Of a DNA stretch of 64,000 nt, positions 8,133 through 16,944 are shown piece by piece. Positions within the stretch are counted from its first letter, which is position 1; every line of letters starts with the position of its first letter. Position numbers and translations under genes: made by a program. Source of the DNA: CBDAQV01 sp965199335 (lineage in GTDB: Bacteria; Pseudomonadota; Alphaproteobacteria; CALMVH01); assembly GCA_965199335.1 (NCBI GenBank), contig CBDAQZ010000004.1:973688-1037687 (forward strand), read 5' to 3'. The notes beneath the pieces were generated by a model. The model searched no databases and had not been told where the DNA came from. It worked only from the letters and a program-made list of their open reading frames with translations.

Positions 8133-9785
8133 ATGGCGCATGCAGGGACCACAAGGAAGTCGTTCACCGGCTCGATCGTCCTTCGAACACTGTTTTCCGT
8201 CTGCATGACCGGCACCATCGTCGGCCGCGCCTTCGCCCAGCAGGCGACGGTCATGGAGCCCAGCGAGGGCGCGGCCATCGCCGCCTCGGTTCAGACGACC
8301 AGCGATGCCAAGGCCAACAAGATCGTCGCCAACCTGCTGCGCAACAGCTCCTATAAAGCGGTGACGATGAGCGCGGCCGGCGAGAAGGCGCACATGGCCG
8401 GCCTCGAAGTCCGCCCGGCCTCCAACGGCGCCAAGCCGGATTACCGGCCCGGCGTATTCCGCACGCAACTGCGCATGTTCATCCCCGCCGGCGGCCTCGG
8501 CAGCATCAAGCCGCCCAGCCGCCAGCAGATCGCCAAGAACCAGGCGGACAGCATTCCTCCCCAGTCCGCCATGCCCTGGAACACGCCGGCATCGCTCGAT
8601 TGCATCTACAACCTGCTCCCCAGCGTGCCGATAAAGGGGCAGTCACCCGGCTGCACGCCCGACAATTCGCAGATCAACGTTTCGGGCGGCAGCGGCGCGA
8701 TCGCGGTGGTCGATGCCTTCGATACGCCGGCGACGACGGACGACCTCAAGAATTTCTCGGCGCAGTTCGGTCTGGCCCAGGCCGATTTCCAGATCGTCTA
8801 TGCCAGCGGCAGGGAGCCGCAGAGCAGCTTCAGCGCGCCCACCTCAGGCTGGGACATTGAGTCCGAACTGGACGTGCAATGGGCGCACGCGATGGCGCCG
8901 AACGCAAAGATCTATCTGGTCGAGGCGGATTCGGACGCCACGGACGATCTGTTCGCCGCGGTCGATGTCGCGACCAAGCTTGTCCAGCAGAGCGGCGGCG
9001 GCGAAGTATCGATGAGCTTCGGCAGCCAAGAATATCCCGGCGAAATCGCCGACGATGCCCATTTCTCCGAAAAGGCGGGCGTCGTCTATACGACCGGCGC
9101 CGGCGATACCAATATCGTCTCCTACCCCGCCGCTTCCACCCATGTGATCTCCGTCGGCGGCACGACGCTGCTGCGCGACCAGAACAACCTGTTCCTGAAC
9201 GAGGTCGTCTGGAACGATATCGACAACGACGACCTGGGCGATAGCGGCACCGGCGGCGGTCCGTCCTATTTCATAACGCGGCCCAACTACCAGGCCAGCG
9301 TCGCCGGTGTCGTTTCCTCGACGCGCGGCACGCCCGATGTCGCCTTCAATGCCGGCCTCGCCTCCGGCGTCTGGGTGCTGGCCTACGGCTACTGGAACGT
9401 CGTGGGCGGCACCAGCCTGGGTTCGCCCGCGATCGCCGGCATCATCAACACCTCGACGACGCTTGCCAAGACGATCAGGCAGAACTCGACGCAGGCCGAG
9501 CTGATCGGGATGTACGGCAACATTGCCACGCCGCCGGCAACGCCCGTGTACCGCGACATCGTCACCGGAACCTGCGGCACCGAGCTGTTCCCGCCCGCGA
9601 CCCCGGTCAATCTGGGCGCGCTGCCCGGCTACGACATGTGCAGCGGCGTCGGCAGCCCGCAGGGCTATATCGGCCTAGGCGCGCCCGCCGGCGCCGCCCA
9701 CCCCGCCCTGCAGCTGCCCAACATCGCCGAAGGCCTCGGCGGCGTAGGCGGCACGATCTCGATCACGCCGGTCAGCACGAAGTAG
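8133..9785 (+). CDS. S53 family (sedolisin/kumamolisin-like) secreted serine protease
   Basis: The ATG at 8133 has GAGGGCAAG upstream and gives a Sec signal ending near AFA-QQ (about residue 35). The catalytic acid pair of the S53 family is seen as Glu243 and Asp247 in WDIESELDVQWAHAMAPNA, the oxyanion-region Asp is in the GTGGG-flanked part, and the nucleophile Ser428 lies in GGTSLGSPAIAG. About 110 residues between signal and catalytic domain are shorter than the usual prodomain of the family. A GTG at 8046 is an alternative start but would bury the signal. It probably acts outside the cytoplasm on proteins, perhaps at acidic pH as in known members. Confidence 0.85.
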   Translation: MAHAGTTRKSFTGSIVLRTLFSVCMTGTIVGRAFAQQATVMEPSEGAAIAASVQTTSDAKANKIVANLLRNSSYKAVTMSAAGEKAHMAGLEVRPASNGAKPDYRPGVFRTQLRMFIPAGGLGSIKPPSRQQIAKNQADSIPPQSAMPWNTPASLDCIYNLLPSVPIKGQSPGCTPDNSQINVSGGSGAIAVVDAFDTPATTDDLKNFSAQFGLAQADFQIVYASGREPQSSFSAPTSGWDIESELDVQWAHAMAPNAKIYLVEADSDATDDLFAAVDVATKLVQQSGGGEVSMSFGSQEYPGEIADDAHFSEKAGVVYTTGAGDTNIVSYPAASTHVISVGGTTLLRDQNNLFLNEVVWNDIDNDDLGDSGTGGGPSYFITRPNYQASVAGVVSSTRGTPDVAFNAGLASGVWVLAYGYWNVVGGTSLGSPAIAGIINTSTTLAKTIRQNSTQAELIGMYGNIATPPATPVYRDIVTGTCGTELFPPATPVNLGALPGYDMCSGVGSPQGYIGLGAPAGAAHPALQLPNIAEGLGGVGGTISITPVSTK

Positions 9786-9830
9786 CGCGAAATAATCGGG
9801 ACGGACGCAGGATATCGTTTGTAAGGCCGT

Positions 9831-9852
9831 GTTGAATTAGCTGAAATTCAAC
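9831..9852 (+). promoter_or_regulatory. inverted repeat upstream of 9865 gene
   Basis: GTTGAATT (9831-9838) and AATTCAAC (9845-9852) form a perfect eight-base inverted repeat around a six-base loop. There is no T run, and it ends just before the ribosome site of the following gene, so it could be an operator or mRNA hairpin rather than a terminator. Confidence 0.3.
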
Positions 9853-9864
9853 CGGGAAGCCCTC

Positions 9865-10332
9865 ATGAAAAAAACGCGCCTAACGATCCTGCCGGCGGCA
9901 CTCCTGTCGCTGCTTGCCGTGAACGTCTCCTCCGCCCGCGCCGATTATCCCGGCAGGCACCCCGCCTATCTGCATGCGCTCAGCGATCTGCGCAGCGCGC
10001 ACTGGATGCTGGAGCATCGCCCGGGCGATGCGGCCGTCAGTGGCCAGGAGGATGTCGCGCTGCAGCAGATCGCCGATGCTCACAACGACATCAGGAAGGC
10101 GGGCATCGACGACGGCAAGGACATCAAGGATCATCCCGCGGTCGACCTGCCGCCCGACCACGCCGGGCGCCTGCACCGTGCCCTGGACCTGCTCAAGAAA
10201 GCGCACGAGGACGTGAAGAAGGAGGAGGACGACCCGAAGGCGGTGGGCCTCAGGGATCGCTCGCTCCATCGCATCGACGATGCCGACAAGGCCGTCCGCG
10301 CCGCGATAAAGGATGCGGAACTGCATAGGTAG
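9865..10332 (+). CDS. exported helical protein of unknown function
   Basis: A Sec signal (MKKTRLTILPAALLSLLAV through SARA) precedes a roughly 128-residue mature domain that starts DYPGRHPAYLHALSDLRSAH. It is entirely helical in appearance with regularly spaced Asp, His and Lys residues (ALQQIADAHNDIRKA, HRALDLLKKAHEDVKKEED). Similar small periplasmic proteins are seen in several Gram-negative bacteria, but no function is known to me. GGGAAG lies nine bases upstream of the ATG. Confidence 0.7.
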   Translation: MKKTRLTILPAALLSLLAVNVSSARADYPGRHPAYLHALSDLRSAHWMLEHRPGDAAVSGQEDVALQQIADAHNDIRKAGIDDGKDIKDHPAVDLPPDHAGRLHRALDLLKKAHEDVKKEEDDPKAVGLRDRSLHRIDDADKAVRAAIKDAELHR

Positions 10333-10344
10333 GGCCGGATCAGG

Positions 10345-11312
10345 TCAGGACGGCGCGATGCTTGCCGGCTCGTCCACCGCATGCAGCCGCGCCGACCAGC
10401 ATACGCCCGCCAGCAGCAGCACGATCGCCGCGATCTCCAGCGGGCCGGGCAGGCGCGCGTCGTACAGGAATCCATACAGCAGGGCGAACACGGTTTCGAA
10501 CACGATCATCTGCCCGGATAGCGTCATCGGCAGATAGCGGCTGGCGGCGTTCCAGAAACTGTTGCCGATGATCGACGATCCGATCGCCACGGCCAGGCTG
10601 ACCTCGACGAACAGCCCCGCCGGCCGTACGCCTTCGGCCGCGTGCGGGAACAGTAGAGCGAACGGCAGCAGGCCCAGCGCCAGCACCCCGGAAGCGACGC
10701 CGCTGAGCAGCGACCATTCGCGGTTCGTGAAGGTCGGATGGCGGCGCAGATGGCGCGCATTGGCGACGGCGTAATCGGTCCACGAGGCCAGCGCGCCCAC
10801 CGCGGCGGCGATGCCCAGTATCCGGCCCGTCAGGTCCGGCCCGCCCGGTTTGGGAACCAGGAAGACATCCAGGTTTATGCACACGATCCCGCCAGCGATC
10901 AGCGCCAGCGGCAGGATCAGGCGGCGCAAATGCAACGCGCCGTGATCGCGCCTGCCGACCAGCGTGACCGTCAGCGGCAGCATGCCGACGATCAGCGATG
11001 CGGGCGCCACGCCGGTCAGGTGGATCGAGCTGGCGAGGAACAGATAATACAGTATGTTCGCCGTCATCCCCAGTCGCAGCAGCACGATCCCGTCGGCACG
11101 CGTGAGGCGGTGTTTCAGGCTGCGCACGCGGGCAGCAGCAGCGCGAGCGAGATCAGTCCGTACAGTCCATAGCGCCCGATCACCAGCTCGAGGGGCGAGA
11201 AATGCGGTAGCATGCGCGGCGCGATGAACACGATGCCCCACAGCGCGCCGGCAAGAATGCCGCACGCCACGCCGCGCGTCAGGTCGGGTTCGGGATGCAT
11301 GCCGCTGGTCAA
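10345..11312 (-). pseudogene. EamA/DMT-family transporter, frameshifted
   Basis: Two frames together encode one drug/metabolite-type transporter. The first (11312 down to 11115) gives the N-terminal helices (ILAGALWGIVFIAPR, GLYGLISLALLLP) and then hits a stop. The second continues from about 11140 to 10345 with eight more helices (LGMTANILYYLFLASSIHLT, ASLIVGMLPLTVTLV, AIGSSIIGNSFWNAASRYLP). A one-base loss near 11120-11135, in a CTG/GC-rich run, explains the break. It could be a real inactivation, a sequencing error or a -1 slip. The start is TTG at 11312 overlapping the MarR stop, or ATG at 11300. Confidence 0.75.
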
Positions 11313-11776
11313 GGTTTCGATCCGGGCTCTGGCAGCGATGGGTCCAGATTATTGACCATGCGCAACAGCAAGCTGCCAAGGGTTGCGATTTCGTCGTCGG
11401 AAAATCCCTTCAGCGCCTCCCGGTTACCCTCGGCCAGCACCGCCTTGGCCGCGGGGATCTTTGAAATCGCCAGCGGCGTCAGCGAGATCAGGCTACTGCG
11501 CTTGTCGTCGGGATTGGGGCTGCGCCGTATCAACCCGTCGCGCTCCATCCGCGCCAGCAACTGGGCCATCGTCGGCTGCTCGATCTGCGCCATCCGCGCC
11601 AGGTCGGTCTGGGTCAGCGACGCTCCGCTCTTCAGGGCCTGCAATACGGGAATCTGCGCCATCGCCAGCCCCAAGGGCTGGAACCGCTCATCGCCCCAGC
11701 GCATCAGCAACCGCGCCACCCGAGCTATCAGATGGCCGGGCCTGCGGAATGTCTCGGGATCTGTGCTCACGGCCAT
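11309..11776 (-). CDS. MarR-family transcriptional regulator
   Basis: The 155-residue protein has the winged-helix core of MarR regulators: recognition region TQTDLARMAQIEQPTMAQLLARME, then the wing RDGLIRRSPNPDDKRSSLISLT (Asp-Asp-Lys-Arg is typical). It probably controls the DMT transporter gene directly downstream, whose first codon overlaps its stop, and may sense that transporter's substrate. The ATG at 11776 is preferred over a TTG at 11794. Confidence 0.88.
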   Translation of the reverse strand: MAVSTDPETFRRPGHLIARVARLLMRWGDERFQPLGLAMAQIPVLQALKSGASLTQTDLARMAQIEQPTMAQLLARMERDGLIRRSPNPDDKRSSLISLTPLAISKIPAAKAVLAEGNREALKGFSDDEIATLGSLLLRMVNNLDPSLPEPGSKP

Positions 11777-12025
11777 CGATAGTACCCTATGCAATCACAC
11801 AGAGATATATTCAACGAGAGTGACAGACCAACTTAGTGGAAGGCTAGTGTGCCTCATCCGGCCCGCTTTCGGAACGAACTGACTTGCCCGCCGTAAGCGG
11901 CGACGGAGGCGGACAGCTTCCAGGGCGACTGCCAGAGATCCATGCGGTAATAGGGGCGGCAAACAAAAACGTCGCATGGACCGCAAAATCGTTGCAATAA
12001 GTTATTATTATGTTAATTTAATTAG

Positions 12026-12475
12026 ATGCGAACCAATATGTCGGACAAAGAAAAAGATAATTTGAACTGCAATCTGCTGGTCGCGGCCAATATCGACCCA
12101 GAGACTGCAAAGATCCATCACGTATGGCCGGGACCGAGCAATATCGTTCCGTTCACGGTCATGCCCGATACCATAACCGTGCTTCATCAGAGGCCCTCGT
12201 TTCGCCTTGGCGCCCTTATCGAAGCCGGCGTTCCGGCGCACCCGTTCCTGACCAAGATCGCCACCGCGGCGACCGGTATTGCACTGGGCTCGGCCTTGAC
12301 CGGGAATCTGAGGGATGCCATCGGATTCGCATCCCTGGCTTACCTGACGAGCCGCCCCGTCCTGTCCAGCGGGGTCGAAATGCTCCAGCATAATATCGAA
12401 ACGATACAGACCCCCCTGATACGAGAAGTGTGCGGCAATCTTGTGAGGCAAATGAACAAGCGCCAGGAGCCGTAA
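12026..12475 (+). CDS. hypothetical protein
   Basis: The 149-residue soluble protein has an N-terminal polar part and a helical C-terminal half with a glycine/alanine-rich hydrophobic stretch (IATAATGIALGSALTGNL) and a following GFASLAYLTSRPVLSS helix. No family is recognised. It follows an AT-rich 250-base gap after the divergent MarR gene, with no strong ribosome site. Confidence 0.5.
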   Translation: MRTNMSDKEKDNLNCNLLVAANIDPETAKIHHVWPGPSNIVPFTVMPDTITVLHQRPSFRLGALIEAGVPAHPFLTKIATAATGIALGSALTGNLRDAIGFASLAYLTSRPVLSSGVEMLQHNIETIQTPLIREVCGNLVRQMNKRQEP

Positions 12476-12838
12476 GCAAACGGGGGCCGGCAATCGTATG
12501 CCTTACCTGGATTTGTCCGGTTCGCTCTCGTCGATAGCCGCACTGGGACCAGGGGTAGGATTGTTGTCAAATGGATTGCGAAGACCCATGCGAAAAATAG
12601 GCAACCGAGAACGACCGAACGGCCGACTGAAGAACTTGTCACCCCTCTTTTTGTCGATTAGACCGCACAAATTGTAAATTGGCATGTTCTTCAGATAGGC
12701 AATATAAGGTAAGAGAACATCAAGAAATTAAATCCATATATTTATTTACGACTATTGCTCTGGTTTGTAGGAATTCTTGATTGCATATTGTAATTATTTA
12801 GCTTAATAATTTTATCAACTATCGTGGTAGTGTTCGGA
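12476..12838. other. AT-rich stretch without a confident gene
   Basis: Nothing convincing is coded here. A 60-codon frame on the minus strand (12685-12503) has a poor ribosome site and no family resemblance. Bases 12690-12838 are strongly AT-rich, unlike the flanks, and may hold the promoter of the small frame at 12839. Confidence 0.5.
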
Positions 12839-12997
12839 ATGGATACTCTCAAGATATCGGAGCGATTGGAAATTGCGCTCAGGATTTGTGCGGAGATTGA
12901 CATTCCCGAACGGATTTCCGAACAGGAAATGCGCCAGGAAATAGACGAAATCGACCTGGCCATAGAACGCCACCGGCAGCTACCGACTATAAATTGA
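12839..12997 (+). CDS. possible 52-residue acidic coiled-coil protein
   Basis: The ATG at 12839 opens MDTLKISERLEIALRICAEI, followed by DIPERISEQEMRQEIDEI and a short tail. It is rich in Glu, Ile and Arg with a heptad-like pattern, so it looks like a real small helical protein rather than chance. It lies in an AT-rich island between two hypothetical regions. Function unknown. Confidence 0.4.
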   Translation: MDTLKISERLEIALRICAEIDIPERISEQEMRQEIDEIDLAIERHRQLPTIN

Positions 12998-13347
12998 GTG
13001 GCCATTTGCAAGCGGCCTCTCGTTTGCATTGCTTTAGACGCAAGACGGCGGTAGCCCGATTATCTGCATTCGTCTTACATTCCACCCTCGGTCAAAAGAC
13101 GTTCGATACGTTTGTCGGTGTGGTGATGCGTTCGATGGCATCGAAAACATGATGGCCTGTTTCTTCTTTTGCTGACGCGGATATAAGCGCATCGCTCCGA
13201 GGAGGAAGTGGAAAGAAAAGCCATAAAAATTTACGTGGTCGGTCCGGTTCGGACAATCTGGAATAATATGTACGCGCGGCATTTCTGTCACGCCAGGGCT
13301 TCGTCATGACCCAAAGGCCGTCGCTTTCGTCGATGAAATCAGATCGA
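12998..13347. other. non-coding stretch upstream of tRNA-Arg 3' end
   Basis: No convincing gene is seen. Short minus-strand frames (13034-13291 and 13092-13307) are mutually overlapping and not protein-like. A purine-rich GAGGAGGAA at 13199-13207 abuts a GTG that opens 33 codons, but the spacing is too short for a ribosome site. Confidence 0.4.
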
Positions 13348-13424
13348 TGGCGCGCCCGGGAAGATTCGAACCTCCGACCTCAGGATTAGGAATCCTGCGC
13401 TCTATCCTGCTGAGCTACGGGCGC
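13348..13424 (-). tRNA. tRNA-Arg (CCT anticodon)
   Basis: The reverse strand folds into a full cloverleaf: acceptor GCGCCCG pairs with CGGGCGC, D stem GCTC/GAGC, anticodon stem CAGGA/TCCTG with loop TTCCTAA (anticodon CCT), a T arm with GTTCGAAT, and an encoded CCA end (13348-13350). It reads AGG codons. Confidence 0.95.
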
Positions 13425-13496
13425 AACGTGGGTTTTGTAGCTGAAAACAGCATCGGTTTCCACATCATCATCGCGCGACGACGATGCAAGCCGTCC

Positions 13497-14639
13497 TCAG
13501 TGTACGTAGATGCGCACTTCGGTGCTGGTGATGCCGGCGCTGGTCGCCTCGCTCAGCTGAATGCGGCCCGAGGCGATGCCCATCTGCGACAGGGTGCGGG
13601 CGACGCCGTCGGCGTTGCGCTTGGCGGTGCTGCCGGCCAGGGCCGTGTCCGCCGCGTTGCCGGTTGCGCTGGGGCTGACCGCCATCACGTCGAAATAGGC
13701 CTGCGGGTAACGGTCCAGCGCCTGGCTGACCGCCTGGTACACGGCGTGCTGGTAGTCGACATCCTCGCGCTCGAAGCGGATCACCACCAGCGGCTTGGTC
13801 GCGGCGGGGATGCCGCGGCCACGGGCCTGCGCGGCGCTGACGCCGCCGACCGCCGGCAGGCTGGCCGTCATGTAGGGGCGGTTGGCCAGGCTCTGGCCAT
13901 ACATCTCGCCATCGCTGACCGCCAGCGACAATGTCTGCAGGTTACGTCGTTCGGTCGCGACATAGGTGCTCTGGCGCGACAGGTCGCCGCTGATCTCGTT
14001 CAGCAGGCGGTCGATCTTGACCACCTCGCGGTTCAAATCGTCCTCCAGCAGGCCCAGGGCCACGTGATCCTCGTCCACCGCGCCGGACAGGCCATAGGTC
14101 GCCCGCACCGATTCCAGCATGAACGCCGCCTGGCTGGCCGATTGCGCCGCCTGGGTCGACAGCGTGTTGAAGCTGCCGACGTCCGAGCTCAACGTGTCCA
14201 GCTTGGTCTGCGCCTGCGTCAGCTGCGATACCAGGATCGGGTTGCCCTTGGTCGTGCCGATCTGCAGCTTGGCCTCGATCGCGGCGGTCGAATGATAATA
14301 GTCGGTCGCGTTCGCCTGGGTCGAGGCGCGCAAGGATTGCAGCTGCGACGATTCGGACGATACCGACGATTCGAGGCCGCTCAGGTCGCTGCGCAGCTGT
14401 TGCACCTTCTGTCCCACGGCGGTGCCGGTGCTGGGGCCCGGCATCTCGTCCGCCAGCTCGTTGCTTTCGCCGCCGGGATCGGCCGGCAGGGTCATCGAGG
14501 CGTGTTGCGCCGAGCCCGGGCGCATCGCGCCGCCTTCTCCCTCGTCCGTCTGAGCGTTGGCGGCGCAGGCGGACAGCACGATGACGCTGCAGAACGCAGC
14601 GACGATCGCCCCCGTCAGGGATCCACCGGTGGCGGACAT
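13497..14639 (-). CDS. predicted lipoprotein with periplasmic coiled-coil domain
   Basis: Starting at the ATG at 14639, the first 25 residues form a lipoprotein signal (GAIVAAFCSVIVLSAC), with Cys about residue 24. The mature protein is Ser/Gln/Leu-rich and coiled-coil (residues about 70-200: VQQLRSDLSGLESSVSSESS). It ends in a globular domain of about 100 residues (PLVVIRFEREDVDYQHAVYQ; AKRNADGVARTLSQMGI) that resembles OmpA-like or polymer-binding folds only loosely. An ATG at 14729 is possible but would put 30 polar residues before the signal. It has no operon partner, lying between two tRNA-Arg genes. Confidence 0.65.
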   Translation of the reverse strand: MSATGGSLTGAIVAAFCSVIVLSACAANAQTDEGEGGAMRPGSAQHASMTLPADPGGESNELADEMPGPSTGTAVGQKVQQLRSDLSGLESSVSSESSQLQSLRASTQANATDYYHSTAAIEAKLQIGTTKGNPILVSQLTQAQTKLDTLSSDVGSFNTLSTQAAQSASQAAFMLESVRATYGLSGAVDEDHVALGLLEDDLNREVVKIDRLLNEISGDLSRQSTYVATERRNLQTLSLAVSDGEMYGQSLANRPYMTASLPAVGGVSAAQARGRGIPAATKPLVVIRFEREDVDYQHAVYQAVSQALDRYPQAYFDVMAVSPSATGNAADTALAGSTAKRNADGVARTLSQMGIASGRIQLSEATSAGITSTEVRIYVH

Positions 14640-14924
14640 GGCCTTAGGCCGGGGCGGGCACAGGCGCACAGTTGCGGGCGCTTGATCTGTTCTTCCGTCT
14701 TGGCCCATCAGGGTAACAGCCTCTTTCATTCCTTAACCTGGCGCGGACCATCTTTTGGCGGGTCCGCTTGCGCGTAGGTCGCGCATCGAATCGTGTCGGG
14801 GCGACATTTACATCACCGCATGCCACACGCAACAAAATTATGGGTTAAAATGCATCGGAAGACTTGCAATCGCGTACGAGGCTATGTAGGGATGCCGCAT
14901 TGCCACATGGCAAAAAGAACGGTT

Positions 14925-15000
14925 GCGCCCGTAGCTCAATGGATAGAGCATCTGACTACGGATCAGAAGGTTGGAGGTTCGACTCCTTCCGGGCGCGCCA
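14925..15000 (+). tRNA. tRNA-Arg (ACG anticodon)
   Basis: Full cloverleaf: acceptor GCGCCCG/CGGGCGC, D stem GCTC/GAGC, anticodon stem TCTGA/TCAGA with loop CTACGGA (anticodon ACG, normally edited to ICG), T arm with GGTTCGACTCC, and encoded CCA. It ends 31 bases upstream of the TpsB gene. Confidence 0.96.
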
Positions 15001-15031
15001 AATAAAGTGTGTTGATGCGTTCGAGGGCAAA

Positions 15032-16798
15032 ATGAAGAAGAACAAGGCCGCTGCATTCGTTACCCGCCTGACCGGCGTAATCTCGTGCACGACGGCGTTG
15101 TGCTTCGCCGCCGGCCAGGTCCACGCCCAGGCGGTCGCTCCGACCGTCGTCCCCGGATCGGCCAACGCCGGCCGTATCGAGGAGCGGTTCCAGCAGCCCG
15201 AACAGCAGAACATGGCAACCAGCGCACCGCTGACCATCAAGCGCGAGGATACCGCAGCGCCCGAAGGTGCCGACAAGACCCAGCTGAACCTGAACCAGGT
15301 CGTGATCGAGGGCGCATCCGTATATACCCAGGACCAGCTCAACGGCTTCTGGGCGAAGTATCAGGGCAAGCAGGTCACGCTGGCCGACGTCTACCAGGTC
15401 GCCGACGACATCACCGTCAAGTACCGCAACGACGGCTACATCCTGGCCAAGGCGATCATCCCGCCGCAGCGGATCGAGAACGGTATCGTTCACATCCGCG
15501 TGGTCGAGGGTTACATCATCAAGGTCGATTTCGACGGCGATACCCAGGGCAACCAGGACATACTGAACCAGTACGCGCTGCAGATCCAGGGCGACCGCCC
15601 GCTGCGCTCCGATACTCTGGAGCGCTACCTGCTGCTGATCAACGACCTGCCGGGCGTCAGCGCCGGCTCGATCCTGCAGCCGTCGCAGTCCGATCCGGGC
15701 GCCGCGAACCTGACCATCATCCTGGACCAGAAGCCCTACGAAGCCTATGCGACGCTCGACGATCGCGGCTCGGCCTATATCGGCCAGCTGCAGGATACGA
15801 TCGGCGCGCGCTTCAACTCGCTGCTGAACCTGTTCGACCAGACCCGCGTCCAGCTTGCCAGCGTTCCGGGCAAGGAGCGTGAGCTGCAGTTCGCCGACGT
15901 CGAGGAAGCGATTCCCATCGGTCTGGAAGGCACGACCCTGACCTTCGGCGGCACCTACGCCCACTCGCGTCCCGGCTACACGCTGACCGACCTCGACCTC
16001 GAGAGCGAGGACAAGACGGTCGACATCGCGGTCGCGCACCCCGTTATCCGCAGCCGTTCGGAAAACCTGAACCTGATCCTGGATTTCGACATGCGCGACA
16101 GCGACTCGATCCTGCGCCGCGCCAAGACGCTGCTGTATGACGATCATCTGCGCGTGCTGCGCCTGACGGCCAATTACGACACGTCCGACAATTTCCTGGA
16201 CCGCGAAGGCACCAACCAGGTCAGCTTCGAAGCCCATAAGGGCCTCGGCGTCCTGGGCGCCAGCAACCGTCCGGACGAGCTGTCGGAGCGTTTCGACGAC
16301 CAGCTGTCGCGTACCAACGGCACTGCCGACTTCACGAAGATCACGACCGAGCTGTCGCGCATCCAGCAGCTCTACGACAAGTTCTCGGCTCAGATCGCCT
16401 TCACCGGCCAGTACTCGTTCGATCCGCTGCTGACCTCCGAGCAGTTCAGCCTTGGCGGCGCGCAGTACCTGCGATCCTACGACCCGTCGGAATTCCTGGG
16501 TGATTCGGGCTATGCGGCGAAGCTGGAACTGCGCTACTCGGACAGCCTGTCCACCGGACCGGTGCACTCCTACCAGCTGTACACCTATTACGACGAAGGT
16601 CAGGTCTGGAACCGTCACCCCGAACTCGGAGACGCGCCGAATGGCCTGACGGCACAGTCTGTCGGTGGTGGTGTCCGCTTCACGGTGACCGATTACGTAT
16701 CGGGCTACCTCGAAGTGTCCGAGCCGATCGCCCGCAAGGTCCCGACTTACACCGACTTGGCCCCGCGCGCCTTCTTCAGCCTGCAGTTCCACTACTAG
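15032..16798 (+). CDS. TpsB outer-membrane transporter, ShlB/FhaC/HecB family
   Basis: Two-partner-secretion transporters are 16-strand outer-membrane barrels that export a large TpsA protein. Here a Sec signal (to about HAQ, residue 33) is followed by an ShlB-type POTRA region (LNQVVIEGASVYTQDQL; then VHIRVVEGYI) at about residues 85-240, and a long beta-barrel that ends in the aromatic Phe-His-Tyr required for BAM insertion (SLQFHY at the C-terminus). The length of 588 residues is normal. The ATG at 15032 has GAGGGCAA upstream; earlier in-frame codons run through the tRNA. No TpsA-like gene lies nearby. Confidence 0.88.
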   Translation: MKKNKAAAFVTRLTGVISCTTALCFAAGQVHAQAVAPTVVPGSANAGRIEERFQQPEQQNMATSAPLTIKREDTAAPEGADKTQLNLNQVVIEGASVYTQDQLNGFWAKYQGKQVTLADVYQVADDITVKYRNDGYILAKAIIPPQRIENGIVHIRVVEGYIIKVDFDGDTQGNQDILNQYALQIQGDRPLRSDTLERYLLLINDLPGVSAGSILQPSQSDPGAANLTIILDQKPYEAYATLDDRGSAYIGQLQDTIGARFNSLLNLFDQTRVQLASVPGKERELQFADVEEAIPIGLEGTTLTFGGTYAHSRPGYTLTDLDLESEDKTVDIAVAHPVIRSRSENLNLILDFDMRDSDSILRRAKTLLYDDHLRVLRLTANYDTSDNFLDREGTNQVSFEAHKGLGVLGASNRPDELSERFDDQLSRTNGTADFTKITTELSRIQQLYDKFSAQIAFTGQYSFDPLLTSEQFSLGGAQYLRSYDPSEFLGDSGYAAKLELRYSDSLSTGPVHSYQLYTYYDEGQVWNRHPELGDAPNGLTAQSVGGGVRFTVTDYVSGYLEVSEPIARKVPTYTDLAPRAFFSLQFHY

Positions 16799-16807
16799 TC
16801 GTACGTC

Positions 16808-16835
16808 GTCATCCCCCGCATAAGCTTGGGATGAC
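16808..16835 (+). terminator. hairpin after TpsB gene
   Basis: GTCATCCC (16808-16815) pairs with GGGATGAC (16828-16835) around AAGCTT. It sits ten bases after the TpsB stop and shares its ends with the larger palindromic repeat family. It may terminate transcription. Confidence 0.5.
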
Positions 16836-16852
16836 GCCCGTTTGACTGTGAT

Positions 16853-16937
16853 GTCATTCCGACATGCGCGCAGCGCATCCGGAATCCATCCGCGCTGAAA
16901 CTGGGTTATGGATTCCGGCGCTGCGCGCCGGAATGAC
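16853..16937. repeat. palindromic intergenic repeat, copy 1
   Basis: An 85-base element bounded by GTCATTCC and GGAATGAC, with internal GGAATCCAT and ATGGATTCC, so that it can fold as two hairpins or one large one. Its arm CATGCGCGCAGCGCATCC occurs in inverted form in the copy at 60356-60440, which has the same length. Confidence 0.8.
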
Positions 16938-16944
16938 AACTTCT

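Noticed and set aside
12503..12685. 60-codon minus-strand frame
   Set aside because: No clear ribosome site, no family resemblance, and a basic composition that can arise by chance in this AT-rich region.
13208..13309. 33-codon GTG frame after a GAGGAGGAA purine run
   Set aside because: The purine run touches the start codon, leaving no spacing for ribosome binding.
13347..14777. 476-codon plus-strand frame across the lipoprotein gene and tRNA-Arg
   Set aside because: It begins inside the tRNA gene and has Ala/Arg/Val-rich shadow composition; the minus strand has a lipoprotein signal.
14963..16939. 658-codon minus-strand frame across the TpsB gene
   Set aside because: Its product is a repetitive Val/Arg/Asp/Gln-rich sequence, typical of the complement of a GC-rich coding frame. 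The plus-strand TpsB is clear.
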